From: Bin87 sp026710825
GTDB lineage: Bacteria; Chloroflexota; Dehalococcoidia; Lucifugimonadales; UBA3495
NCBI GenBank assembly: GCA_965232815.1
Contig: OZ247427.1
Coordinates: forward strand, 1,860,001-1,924,000
Direction: 5' to 3'
DNA length: 64,000 nt
The notes under the pieces are model-generated. The model was given only the letters and a program-made list of their open reading frames with translations, was not told where the DNA came from and searched no databases. A program made the position numbers and the translations under genes. Of the stretch, positions 43,348 through 52,011 are shown piece after piece. The first letter of the stretch is position 1, and the number at the start of each line of letters is the position of its first letter.

Positions 43348-44058
43348 ATGATGATTGAACGACTACCACAGGGCCTGGTTCCTGGCGGCAGCTCGCTCAC
43401 ATTCAACGAGGAAACGATCCCCGACGCTCTGAAAGCCGAGCACCAACTGGCTGCCGGACGCTGGGGAGTGCTCCATGTGTTCGACGGCCAACTGCATTAC
43501 GTGAATCTTGAGAACGGTGCGGAGCGTGCCGTCAGCGCGCCTGACCTGGTGGTCATACCCCCGGAACTGCCCCACCGCGTGTCGATCAACGGCCCCGTGC
43601 AGTGTCACATTGACTTTTTCCGAGAGCCGGATGCGGACCAGACGATGCGTACCCCGGGCGAATTCGCCGGCGAGGATGTGCGCCGAAGCTTCGACCGGTG
43701 CGATGCCACCGGTGGCTTTGCGGAAATTTTCTACAACCTGTTTTTGGACTCCTCGCCTGAAGTCCCGGGTTACTTCGCGGACACGGATTTTGACGAACAA
43801 CGCCGTGTCCTCCGGGACTCGGTGCACATGATGGTCACCCACGACGTGTCGGAGCCCAGGATGCGCGAAATGCTGGACCAGCTTGGTCGGGCGCACAACC
43901 GCGAGGCGCACAACGTCTTGCCGCGCCTTTACGAACTGTGGCTGGACTGCGTGTGCGAGGCTGCCACGTTATTGGATCCGGAGTGGGACGCCGACCTGGA
44001 ACGGAAGTGGAGAGTGCGCTTGCGTCCCGGTCTGCAGATCATCATGGCCGCATATTAG
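43348..44058 (+). CDS. Fusion of a DUF1971-type cupin and a globin domain
   Basis: A 236-aa protein with two parts. Residues about 1-95 match the DUF1971/TehB-like cupin: LTFNEETIPDALKAEHQLAA, GRWGVLHVFDGQLHYVN, VVIPPELPHRVSING. His residues at 32, 43, 76 and 87 could bind a metal. Residues about 108-236 are globin-like: FAEIFYNLFLDSSPEVPGYF, a central helix (RRVLRDSVHMMVTH), then LDQLGRAHNREAHNVLPRLY, where His183 is the best proximal heme ligand. The end RKWRVRLRPGLQIIMAAY also fits globins. AGGGGG precedes the ATG. Probable gas, nitric-oxide or redox sensing or detoxification is an inference. Confidence 0.8.
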   Translation: MMIERLPQGLVPGGSSLTFNEETIPDALKAEHQLAAGRWGVLHVFDGQLHYVNLENGAERAVSAPDLVVIPPELPHRVSINGPVQCHIDFFREPDADQTMRTPGEFAGEDVRRSFDRCDATGGFAEIFYNLFLDSSPEVPGYFADTDFDEQRRVLRDSVHMMVTHDVSEPRMREMLDQLGRAHNREAHNVLPRLYELWLDCVCEAATLLDPEWDADLERKWRVRLRPGLQIIMAAY

Positions 44059-44111
44059 GTCAGACGGCGGCCGGGAGTCGCAGCGAGAGTTACGCCCTTC
44101 CCCGTGTGCTC

Positions 44112-45227
44112 CTACGCCATCACCCGCCGGAAGTAGTCCAGCGCGTTCCCGCCCACGATCTTCACCACGTCCTCGTCCGAGTGGCCTCGCCGGATCAATC
44201 CGCGCACGATGTTCTTGCCGTCCGCCGGCGACTCCAGCCCGTTGAGATACGGCGCGGGCAGTTGGTCCGGCGTCCTCCCCATCATGACGCGGTGGAACCC
44301 CACGTGGTCGCCCACCGTGGTATCCGTCCCAATGCCGACGTGATCAACGCCCACCAGGTTCACCATGTAGTCATAGTGATCCAGCACGCACTCGATGTCC
44401 TGCTCCGGATCGTCGCTGAGCGAGTTGGGCACCGCCGTGATGCACACCAGCCCGCCATTTTGCACGCATGCCAGCAGCTCCTCGTCAGTGCGTGTGCGCC
44501 CGTTGGGCCGCAGCGTATAGGATGCGTTGTGGCTGAACACCGTCGGAGCCCGCGAGACCTCGATGGCGTCCATCGCGGTGGGCGTCGACGCGTGGGACAG
44601 GTCCACCGCCATGCCCAAATCGTTCATGCGATGCACCACCTCGACGCCGAACGCGCTCAGCCCGCCGGGATTGCGTTCCTGCTGCCCGTCGCCGATGTAA
44701 TTTCGGCGGTTGTAGGTGATGCCGGCCAAGCGCACGCCCATGCCGAACAGCGCGTTCACCCGTTCGATGTGGTTGCCGATGGGCAGGTGCTCCAGCGTGG
44801 GCATGAACCCCACCTTGCCCTGCTGCCGCGCCGACAGTATTTCGTCGGCGTTGCCCACGCGCACCACGTCGTCCTGCGACGCCACGTCCGCCAGCATCCC
44901 GCCGACTTCCGCCGCTATGTCGTCATATTCCACGAACGACATATCCGACACCTTGTACAGCGCGGTGAAAAAGTTGGACGTGGTCACCGCGCTCCACCCG
45001 CCGGCCATCGCTGCCTGGTATCCCCACTCGAACCGGTTCGCCGAGCGCAGGAATTCAATGAACCCGTCCATCGACTCGGGCAGCACGAACGGGTGCTGAT
45101 GCACGTCGATCATCACCGCCTGGTCCATAATCCGCTCGAACCGCGTTTCCTCATCCAGACTCAGCGGCACGACGGACGACGGCACGCGCCCAACCTGCGC
45201 CGACATGGGAAAGTTGTGGGTCGTCAT
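44112..45227 (-). CDS. Membrane dipeptidase family (peptidase M19)
   Basis: A 371-aa zinc metallopeptidase-like protein: MIDVHQHPFVLPESM holds the first metal ligands, AVDLSHASTPTAMDAI and TVFSHNASYTLRP the later His ligands, and HVGIGTDTTVGDH the Asp region. Bacterial members hydrolyse dipeptides or related amides, including renal-dipeptidase-like activity on beta-lactams; the substrate is unknown. The ATG at 45227 has GGAGGG 9 nt upstream and overlaps the stop of the PrpD-like gene by 4 nt, so the two are coupled. Confidence 0.9.
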   Translation of the reverse strand: MTTHNFPMSAQVGRVPSSVVPLSLDEETRFERIMDQAVMIDVHQHPFVLPESMDGFIEFLRSANRFEWGYQAAMAGGWSAVTTSNFFTALYKVSDMSFVEYDDIAAEVGGMLADVASQDDVVRVGNADEILSARQQGKVGFMPTLEHLPIGNHIERVNALFGMGVRLAGITYNRRNYIGDGQQERNPGGLSAFGVEVVHRMNDLGMAVDLSHASTPTAMDAIEVSRAPTVFSHNASYTLRPNGRTRTDEELLACVQNGGLVCITAVPNSLSDDPEQDIECVLDHYDYMVNLVGVDHVGIGTDTTVGDHVGFHRVMMGRTPDQLPAPYLNGLESPADGKNIVRGLIRRGHSDEDVVKIVGGNALDYFRRVMA

Positions 45228-46582
45228 GAGTTGTCCCTCCAGCAATCCGTCAATTCGGTGATGTTCTCCAGCCTGTCTATCTGCCCCGACGTGTCAATCG
45301 CTCGAGCAACGCCATCATCCCCCAGCGTCGGCCCGGCTAACGCGCGAAACTTGCCCAGCAGATCCTCCCTCGACGCCGGGTTGGTAGCGTCCCCACGCTG
45401 CGACACCACGCTGGATTCCAGCGAACGCCCGTCGCCCAGATGCACCGCCACCCGGGCCGACGGATAATCGTACCGCCGCAGGCTCATCTCCGCATCGGCG
45501 GCCACCTCGACCCGCTGCGCCAACTGCCGCACCTCAGCGTTGGCCACCTGGTCCGGCAGGAACGCGCTCACGTCCGTCGCCCCGTGATGTACCGCTGCCG
45601 CCACGGCGTACGGTATCGAGAACTTGGCCGCCAGCATGTTGTCCGGTTCCGTTCCAGCCATGATCTGCGCGATGGGCGGTGCCGTCACCACGATCCGCTC
45701 CACGTCGCCCGCTGTGAACGGCGACTCCCTCAAGATATTCTCCACCGCGTCCAGCGCCGGATGGTTGTACAGGCAGCACGCGTGAAACTTGAAATACCCC
45801 TGCTGGATCCTGAAATCGCCGGTGCCCAGCCCATCAACCACCGCCTCTTCGTCAAACCCGTCCCCCAGGAACGTTTTGTACAAATCCGCCGGCCCGTCGG
45901 CAATCGCGGTGTACCCGCACTGGCTCAGGTGTGCCGCCATGATTCCCTGGAATCCCGAGCGCCCCGGGTACAAATTCCGTACGGTGGCCCCCTCAAGGCA
46001 CGGCGTCCACGTGTTGGCCGGACTCATCGACATCGCCAGGTTCATCGCCACCTTGGTCTGACTGGCGTCGAATCCCAGCAGCCGCGCCGTGGCCGCCGCC
46101 GTCCCGATGGTCCCCCACGTGCCGTGCGAATGCACCTCCGCCTTGACCTCCGTGGCCGTCCCAATCCGCGAGATCACCTCGTATCCCAGGATGATCGCCG
46201 TCAGCACGTCCCTCCCGCTGCTGCCCAGGTCTTCCCCCACGGCCAGCGCCCCAGGCGTAACGTGAATGGACGGATGCCCGCCTCCAACGCGGTTCCCCTC
46301 GTCCATCTCCAGCGAAACGCCGGCAGTGCCATTCACGAACGTCGCCCAAACCGGCTGCACCCTGTGTGGATGCCCGACAATGCTCGCCTTGCCCGGCCCG
46401 CTCATGTCGAGCGCCAGCCGCGCGAAATTCGCGTTCTCCTCCAGCCGGCTCCCCGCCGTGATCGCCCCCAGCGTATCCAGCGCCACATCCTTGGCCGCTG
46501 CTATAGTGGCCGGCGGCAAATCCTCAAATCGCGTCTCGGCAACAAACTCAGCCAGCCGGTCAAGGTAGTCCTGAGCCATCAT
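45224..46582 (-). CDS. MmgE/PrpD family protein
   Basis: A 452-aa protein of the PrpD (2-methylcitrate dehydratase) superfamily: AKDVALDTLGAITAGSRLEE, AGVSLEMDEGNRVGGGHPSI, PGALAVGEDLGSSGRDVLTA and HACCLYNHPALDAVENIL. Many members are not methylcitrate dehydratases, and no prpB or prpC lies near, so the substrate is probably another hydroxy acid. It is translationally coupled to the M19 dipeptidase gene. Confidence 0.9.
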   Translation of the reverse strand: MMAQDYLDRLAEFVAETRFEDLPPATIAAAKDVALDTLGAITAGSRLEENANFARLALDMSGPGKASIVGHPHRVQPVWATFVNGTAGVSLEMDEGNRVGGGHPSIHVTPGALAVGEDLGSSGRDVLTAIILGYEVISRIGTATEVKAEVHSHGTWGTIGTAAATARLLGFDASQTKVAMNLAMSMSPANTWTPCLEGATVRNLYPGRSGFQGIMAAHLSQCGYTAIADGPADLYKTFLGDGFDEEAVVDGLGTGDFRIQQGYFKFHACCLYNHPALDAVENILRESPFTAGDVERIVVTAPPIAQIMAGTEPDNMLAAKFSIPYAVAAAVHHGATDVSAFLPDQVANAEVRQLAQRVEVAADAEMSLRRYDYPSARVAVHLGDGRSLESSVVSQRGDATNPASREDLLGKFRALAGPTLGDDGVARAIDTSGQIDRLENITELTDCWRDNS

Positions 46583-46597
46583 AGCCTCCCTTTCCTC

Positions 46598-46625
46598 CGC
46601 TCATGGTGAGCCTGTCAAACCATCC
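46598..46625. repeat. Family D repeat
   Basis: CCGCTCATGGTGAGCCTGTC then AAACCATCC, immediately followed by palindromic repeat A. Confidence 0.7.
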
Positions 46626-46628
46626 ACC

Positions 46629-46656
46629 GTAGGGGCGAATAATTATTCGCCTCTAC
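46629..46656. repeat. Palindromic repeat A
   Basis: GTAGGGGCGAATAATT and ATTCGCCTCTAC, next to a family D and a family B repeat. Confidence 0.8.
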
Positions 46657-46675
46657 ATCTGACCCCTCTCAACAA

Positions 46676-46721
46676 ATCCTGTATATCCCGCCAATCCTGT
46701 TCATCCCGCTAAAACGTCCCT
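46676..46721. repeat. ATCCTG-patterned repeat (family B)
   Basis: Units AATCCTGTATATCCC, GCCAATCCTGTTCATCCC and GCTAAAACGTCCC, ending close to the stop of the dehalogenase-like gene. Confidence 0.7.
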
Positions 46722-46724
46722 CTG

Positions 46725-47606
46725 CTACCGGGTGAAGAACTCATGCAGCAACCGGTAGGCATCGTCCGGCAACTCCTCGGCGATGTAGTGGCCGGACGGC
46801 AGCGACTGTCCCTCCACATTGTTGGAGTAGTTGCGCCACACGCCCAGCACGTCCTGGGTGCGGCCTACGAACCCACGGTCGCTCCACAGCGCCAGGTGCG
46901 GGCAATTCACCTTGTTGTCAAAGTCCTCCTCGTCGTGCTCCAGGTCGATGCTCGCGCCGGCCCGGTAGTCCTCACACGCTCCGTGGATGGCCATCGGATT
47001 GCTGAAGCACCGCACGTATTCCTCCACGGCCTCCGATGGAAACACCTCCTCGGCGTTCCGCTCCCGCATGAACCGCGACCGGATGTAGTAGTCGGGGTCC
47101 GCGCCGATAACCCGCTCGGGGAAGTCATAGGCCTGGATCAGGAAGAACCAGTGGTACGTGTTGGTCGCCATCTCCTTGTCCACGATGCTGAACATGTGGC
47201 GCGTCGGCACAATATCCAGTGTCGCCAACCGCAGCACCCTCTCCGGATGGTCCTTGGTCAGCCGGTGGGCGCACCGCGCTCCCCGGTCGTGGCTCCCCAG
47301 GAAGAACGTCTCGAACCCCAGGTTGGACATCGCGTCCACCAAATCCTGCGCCATCGCCCGCTTGGAGTGATTGAAGTGGTCGGGACTGCCCTGCGGCTTG
47401 CCGCTGTCGCCGTATCCCCGCAGATCGGCGCAGACAACCGTAAAGTCCTCCGCCAGCCGCGGCGCAATCTTGTGCCACATGGTATGGGTCTGCGGATACC
47501 CGTGCAGCAGCAGCAGCGGCGGCCCGCTCCCACCCTTCACCAGGTTCACGATTTCGCCGCTCCCGGCTTCAATCTGCATCCGCTCAAACCCTTCAAACAA
47601 AGCCAT
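46725..47606 (-). CDS. Alpha/beta hydrolase, haloacetate (fluoroacetate) dehalogenase-like
   Basis: A 293-aa protein with LLLLHGYPQTHTMWHKIAPR, VVCADLRGYGDSGKP and nucleophile elbow GSHDRGARCAHRL, where the nucleophile is Asp107 instead of Ser. Arg108 and Arg111 match the two carboxylate-binding Arg of fluoroacetate dehalogenase; a late His (about 273, SGHYIAEE) completes the triad. Epoxide hydrolases share an Asp nucleophile, but the HDRGAR pattern favours the haloacetate group. The predicted reaction is hydrolytic removal of halide from haloacetate or a similar acid. ATG 47606 follows AGGAGA. Confidence 0.85.
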   Translation of the reverse strand: MALFEGFERMQIEAGSGEIVNLVKGGSGPPLLLLHGYPQTHTMWHKIAPRLAEDFTVVCADLRGYGDSGKPQGSPDHFNHSKRAMAQDLVDAMSNLGFETFFLGSHDRGARCAHRLTKDHPERVLRLATLDIVPTRHMFSIVDKEMATNTYHWFFLIQAYDFPERVIGADPDYYIRSRFMRERNAEEVFPSEAVEEYVRCFSNPMAIHGACEDYRAGASIDLEHDEEDFDNKVNCPHLALWSDRGFVGRTQDVLGVWRNYSNNVEGQSLPSGHYIAEELPDDAYRLLHEFFTR

Positions 47607-47724
47607 TATCTTCTCCTGGTTTCAGTCAGCAAAGTGGTGCAAAGCGCGCATGGCGCTGCGCCCACATAATGCGGGGGCAACCCCCCGTTGTAAATACCTC
47701 GACGGCCGACCGACAAGCCGCCGC

Positions 47725-47973
47725 TCATTCCCCCGGTATCAACCCCGCCGCGACCAGCGCATCCATCAGCGCATCCCCGGATATCGCGTGCCGCGCCGTC
47801 CATCCGGTGTCGGGCCGATCCGCCGTCCCGCGTGTCCACACCACCAGCACGCCGCCATCCTCGTTCATGCCATCGGGCACCGTCGGGCGTTGAATCTGGG
47901 TTTTGGACACCATTCCCCACTCCTCGGTGGAGAACATGAACTGGTTGTTGCTGGTGGCTGCGGGTTCGGGCAT
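47725..47973 (-). CDS. Small hypothetical protein, 82 aa
   Basis: A soluble protein starting MPEPAATSNNQFMFSTEEWG, with VLVVWTRGTADRPDTGWTAR and ALMDALVAAGLIPGE at the end. AGGAGA lies 7 nt before the ATG. It is unlike any family I can name. Another small gene ends 21 nt upstream on the same strand, so the two may form a small operon. Confidence 0.55.
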   Translation of the reverse strand: MPEPAATSNNQFMFSTEEWGMVSKTQIQRPTVPDGMNEDGGVLVVWTRGTADRPDTGWTARHAISGDALMDALVAAGLIPGE

Positions 47974-47994
47974 CGGTCGTCTCCTGTCTCGGGT

Positions 47995-48144
47995 TCAGTC
48001 TGGTGCCATTCTAAACCCCAACACGCCGCCGAAGTCCGAGTCCGGCAATCCCTTGTCTGCCTCCTGCTGATCCTCAACCTGCGGCGGCGCGAGTCCGTAC
48101 CATGTCGTAACGATTATCGCTTTACCCGTCTCAACCATGCGCAT
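47995..48144 (-). CDS. Very small protein, 49 aa, upstream partner of 47725-47973
   Basis: From ATG 48144 (AAGGGG about 8 nt upstream) the frame reads MRMVETGKAIIVTTWYGLAP, then PQVEDQQEADKGLPDSDFGG and VLGFRMAPD before TGA. It has strong GC preference at third positions and a good ribosome-binding site, which supports it being real. Function unknown. An acidic middle and a hydrophobic end are all that is visible. Confidence 0.4.
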   Translation of the reverse strand: MRMVETGKAIIVTTWYGLAPPQVEDQQEADKGLPDSDFGGVLGFRMAPD

Positions 48145-48215
48145 AAACCGGCCCCTTTGACACCACTATCCGCCCCGTGTACCGTAGTCGCACTCAACCC
48201 GTTTCGAGAGCAAAA

Positions 48216-49394
48216 ATGACCGCTCAGACCCTCGCCGTATCCAGCGATATCGATCACTACCTTGAAGCCGCCCCGTCCTTGGTCCAACGCGTCGCGGATG
48301 CCGCCGATCAAATCGACGCGGAGCGCCAGATCCCGGCCGATCTGGCCGGGGACATGGCCGACGCGGGATTCTTCCGCTTGCTCCTGCCCCGGGAGTTGGG
48401 AGGCGCCCAGCTTGCCCATCCCGACTTCCTGCGTATCCTGGAGATGTTCGCTGCCGCCGATGCCAGCACCGCGTGGTGCCTGAACCAGAACAACGTCTTC
48501 TCCACCCGGTCCACGCGCATGGTCATGTCCACGGCGCGCGAGATCTGGGGTGAGCGCAGGGGCGTGGTCACCAACGGTCCCCCGGCCGGCGGTTCGAAAT
48601 CAGTTCCCGTGTCGGGCGGTTATCGCCTCAGCGGCCATTGGAATTTCAGCAGCGGTAGCGATCACGCTACCTGGATCGCCGCGCTCGCCCCCGTGACTCC
48701 TGACAACGGGTCCGGCTCCGATGGGCGCCCCCCGCAGATGCGCCTCCACCTCATGCCCATAGACCAGGTGCGCATGGTCGATCTCTGGCAGGTCGCCGGC
48801 CTGCGCGGCACGGGTAGTTTCAGTTTCCAGGTTGAGGACCACTTCGTCCCCGAGGATCATACCTTCGTGCAGGAGGGCGAGTCCTGGTCCGACGATCCGC
48901 TGTACGGGATACCCACCACGCTGATGTTCGCCACCGGATTTGCCACCGTCGCCCTCGGCGTCGCCCGCAAGAGCCTGGACATCGCCATCGAGGTCGGCAA
49001 CAGCCGCACCCCTTACCGCTCCGGCGTCCTGCTGCGCGATCACCAGACCACCCAGCGGGCCATCGGCGAAGGCCACGCCCTGCAAAGCTCGGCCCGCGCA
49101 TTCCTCCGCGACAGCCACGCCCGTCTGTGGGAGTCCGCCTGCACCCGTGGGACGCTGACCGTCGACGAGCGCATCCAGCTTCGCGTCGCCGCCACCCATG
49201 CCATCCGCACGTCGGCCCAGGTGGTGGACACCGTGTACACCCTCTGCGGCGCCGGCGGCATCTTCCAGTCCAACCCCATCCAGCGCCGTTTCCAGGACAT
49301 GCACGTCATCACCCAGCACGTCCAGGGCCACCACGTCCACTACGAAACCGCCGGACAATACCTCCTTGGCCTCGACCCCCAGGGCGTCTTTTAG
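48216..49394 (+). CDS. Acyl-CoA dehydrogenase-like flavoprotein (flavin monooxygenase type)
   Basis: A 392-aa protein of the acyl-CoA dehydrogenase fold: ADAGFFRLLLPRELGGAQL, ILEMFAAADASTAWCLNQNN, SGHWNFSSGSDHATWIAALA and GLRGTGSFSFQVEDHFVPED. SDHATW and LRGTGS are typical of the branch that acts as FMNH2-dependent monooxygenases or hydroxylases (relatives of HpaB and indole or dibenzothiophene enzymes), rather than true acyl-CoA dehydrogenases. It lacks the usual catalytic Glu of the latter. The start has only a weak GAGAG site. The substrate is unknown. Confidence 0.85.
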   Translation: MTAQTLAVSSDIDHYLEAAPSLVQRVADAADQIDAERQIPADLAGDMADAGFFRLLLPRELGGAQLAHPDFLRILEMFAAADASTAWCLNQNNVFSTRSTRMVMSTAREIWGERRGVVTNGPPAGGSKSVPVSGGYRLSGHWNFSSGSDHATWIAALAPVTPDNGSGSDGRPPQMRLHLMPIDQVRMVDLWQVAGLRGTGSFSFQVEDHFVPEDHTFVQEGESWSDDPLYGIPTTLMFATGFATVALGVARKSLDIAIEVGNSRTPYRSGVLLRDHQTTQRAIGEGHALQSSARAFLRDSHARLWESACTRGTLTVDERIQLRVAATHAIRTSAQVVDTVYTLCGAGGIFQSNPIQRRFQDMHVITQHVQGHHVHYETAGQYLLGLDPQGVF

Positions 49395-49402
49395 AATTCA
49401 GT

Positions 49403-49432
49403 CGTCATTCCGGCGAAGGCCGGAATCCAGAA
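49403..49432. repeat. GTCATTCC-type inverted repeat (family C)
   Basis: GTCATTCCGGCGAAGGCCGG followed by AATCCAGAAT. A family B unit (49497-49525) lies downstream. Confidence 0.75.
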
Positions 49433-49540
49433 TCCTGACCACTACTCAACACGGGGATGGCGATTGAAACCCGCCCGTCCTCCATCCAAACTGATATCCC
49501 TTCTATCCTGCGTATCGATGTAAATGAACGGAGGTGCTCC

Positions 49541-50959
49541 ATGCCCGCCAATCACGTCGACACCGTCATCGTAGGCGGTCAGATCGTAACCTCATCCCAG
49601 GTGTACGAGAGTTCCATCGCCATCGCCGGCGAAAAGATCGTCGCCATCGGACCCGAGGCGTACCTGCCGCCCGCCGATAACTACATCGACGCATCCGGCA
49701 AATTCATTCTGCCCGGCCTCATCGATAGCCACGTCCACCTCGACGGCCACGACGACTACGCCTTGGGGTCCCTCGCCGCTGCTCACGCTGGCCTCACCAC
49801 TCTGATCCCCTTCGGCACCTACCAGCTCGAGGGCGACGAGACCCTGCCCCAGGCCACGCACCGCAGCCGGGAGACGGTCGAGCAGTGCGCCCTCACCGAC
49901 TTCGCCTTCCACTTTATCCTACAGAACCGGCCCAGCATCCTGGCAGGCTTGCCCGACGCCATCGACCTCGGCGTCAAGTCGTTCAAGATGTTCATGACCT
50001 ACAAGAAGCGCCCCGGCCGCATGTGCGACGACGATTACATCTGCGAGGCGATGGACATGGTCGGTCGCGGCGGCGGCGTCCTGCAACTCCACTGCGAAAG
50101 CGGCAACATCATCGAGTACCTCGAAAACAAGCTTATCGGCGAGGGACACACCCACCCCACCGACTTCCCCACCGCCTGCCCCGACTGGGCCGAAGAGGAA
50201 GCCATCAACCGCGCTGTCAAGATGTCCGCCGCGACCCGCTGCCCCACCTACGTCGTCCACCTCAGCACCCAGTTGGGCCTGGAACGCATCAAACAGGCCC
50301 AGAGCCTCGGCCAGCGCGTCTGGACCGAGACCTGCCCGCAGTATCTCCTCCTCTCCGATGCACAGATGGCCGAGTTTGGCCCCCTCGCCAAGATCGGCCC
50401 GCCCTTGCGTCCCGAGGATGGCCCCGACCGCGACGCTCTCTGGCAGGGTCTCCGCCAGGGCAACGTGTCCATCGTCGCCAGCGACCACTCGCCGCACCCC
50501 CGCGAGCTCAAGCAGCCCGGCTGGGACAACATATTCGTTGACACCAACGGCACGTCCATACCATTCGGCTCCCCCGGCATCGAGACCATCGTCCCCCTCA
50601 TGTACAGCGAGGGCGTGGTCAAGCGCGGTATGCCCATCTGGTGGCTGGCCCGCGTCATGGCCGAAAATCCCGCGCGCGTATTCGGAATCTATCCGCGCAA
50701 GGGAGTCATCCAGGTCGGTTCCGACGCCGATTTCCTGATTCTCGACCCCAACGGCGACCGCGTCCTCACCTCCCAGGACCACCACAGCAACGCCGGCTAC
50801 TCCCTCTTCGAGGGCTGGCAGGTCAACGGCCGCCCGTGGGTCACCATGCTGCGCGGCCAGGTGCTCCTCAAGGACGGCGAAATCCAACAGAACCCTGGCT
50901 ATGGCCAGTTCCTCGAAAGCGGCGAACCCCGAGCCCCCCTCGGCGGCCCGGTCGCATAG
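49541..50959 (+). CDS. Dihydropyrimidinase/hydantoinase-like amidohydrolase
   Basis: A 472-aa cyclic amidase: SGKFILPGLIDSHVHLDGHD holds the HxH metal motif, KSFKMFMTYKKRPG the Lys that is carboxylated, LQLHCESGNI and TYVVHLSTQLG the two later His, and IVASDHSPHPRE the metal Asp. It should open a hydantoin, dihydropyrimidine or similar cyclic imide. ATG 49541 follows GGAGG with 7-nt spacing; an upstream frame includes family B repeat sequence and is rejected. First gene of a four-gene operon. Confidence 0.92.
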   Translation: MPANHVDTVIVGGQIVTSSQVYESSIAIAGEKIVAIGPEAYLPPADNYIDASGKFILPGLIDSHVHLDGHDDYALGSLAAAHAGLTTLIPFGTYQLEGDETLPQATHRSRETVEQCALTDFAFHFILQNRPSILAGLPDAIDLGVKSFKMFMTYKKRPGRMCDDDYICEAMDMVGRGGGVLQLHCESGNIIEYLENKLIGEGHTHPTDFPTACPDWAEEEAINRAVKMSAATRCPTYVVHLSTQLGLERIKQAQSLGQRVWTETCPQYLLLSDAQMAEFGPLAKIGPPLRPEDGPDRDALWQGLRQGNVSIVASDHSPHPRELKQPGWDNIFVDTNGTSIPFGSPGIETIVPLMYSEGVVKRGMPIWWLARVMAENPARVFGIYPRKGVIQVGSDADFLILDPNGDRVLTSQDHHSNAGYSLFEGWQVNGRPWVTMLRGQVLLKDGEIQQNPGYGQFLESGEPRAPLGGPVA

Positions 50960-52009
50960 ATGAAAATCACCGACGTTCGCGCCGTCTATCCCCGCTACCA
51001 GCACGTCGTACCGTCCTGGCGCACCCACTTCTGGCAAATCGTCGTCCGGGTCGAAACCGATACAGGAACTGTAGGCCTCGGCTACGGCGGCGGTGGCGTG
51101 GCCGGTGTTGAGATCGTCAACCGCCACTACCGTGAACTGTTGGTCGGCCGCGAGGTAAATACCCCCAAGGACATCGCCGCCATCTGGGACCACCTCTACG
51201 ATCAATCACTCCCCTACGGTCGGAAGGGCCTCGCCATCATGGCCATCAGCGGCGTCGACCTCGCTCTCTACGACCTGCTGGGCAAGGCGCAGGACAAGCC
51301 GGTGTATGAAATCCTCGGCGGGGCGCAGAAATCCCGCGTCGTCGCCTACGCCACCGGCCCAAACTCCGAGATGTATCGCGACCGGGGCTTCCTCCACCAC
51401 AAATTCCCCCACCGTTTCTCCGGCGACCCTGCCGACTACGAAACGGCTGCAACCGCCGCCGCCAACGCCCGCCGACTCTACGGCCCCGACGCCCGCATCA
51501 TGGTGGACTGCTACATGTCGTGGGACGCTGACGTGACCACCCGCATGGCCGACATCCTCTCCGAACACAACCTCTACTGGTACGAGGATGTGCTGACCCC
51601 CGATGACCTCGCTGGACAGGCCGACCTGCGGCCCGTCACCGCGCCCACCCTCATCGCTGGCGGCGAGCACGAGTTCACCCACCACGGTTTCGCCGACATC
51701 GCCCGCTCCAAAGCCCTCGGACTCTGGCAACCTGACATCACCTGGTGCGGCGGCATCACCGCCGGCCTGCGCATCATCGACCTCGCGCGAGACGCCGGCA
51801 TACCCGTTTCGCCCCACCGTGGCGCCGAGGTCTGGGGACTGCACTTGATCGCAGCCAGCGACTGGGCCGACTTCGCCGAAATGCACTCCGATCACATCAA
51901 CGCCCAGCGCGACCAACTATGGCTCGACGAGCCTGAGGTCGTGGACGGCTACATCGCCCCGCCGGACCGACCCGGGTTCGGCGTAACCCTCAACGAGGCA
52001 ATGCTGTAA
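50960..52009 (+). CDS. Enolase-superfamily dehydratase, L-rhamnonate dehydratase-like
   Basis: A 349-aa protein related to the L-rhamnonate dehydratase branch: WRTHFWQIVVRVETDTGTVG, RKGLAIMAISGVDLALYDLL, DARIMVDCYMSWDADVTTRM (first Asp ligand), LYWYEDVLTPDDLAG (Glu), LIAGGEHEFTHHGFADIA (Glu and His), and WQPDITWCGGITAGLRIIDL then PVSPHRGAEVWGLHL. Mg2+ ligands are in place. Because the start follows the previous stop directly (ATAG ATG), the two are strongly coupled. The true substrate may be another sugar acid or hydroxy acid. Confidence 0.88.
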   Translation: MKITDVRAVYPRYQHVVPSWRTHFWQIVVRVETDTGTVGLGYGGGGVAGVEIVNRHYRELLVGREVNTPKDIAAIWDHLYDQSLPYGRKGLAIMAISGVDLALYDLLGKAQDKPVYEILGGAQKSRVVAYATGPNSEMYRDRGFLHHKFPHRFSGDPADYETAATAAANARRLYGPDARIMVDCYMSWDADVTTRMADILSEHNLYWYEDVLTPDDLAGQADLRPVTAPTLIAGGEHEFTHHGFADIARSKALGLWQPDITWCGGITAGLRIIDLARDAGIPVSPHRGAEVWGLHLIAASDWADFAEMHSDHINAQRDQLWLDEPEVVDGYIAPPDRPGFGVTLNEAML

Positions 52010-52011
52010 CC

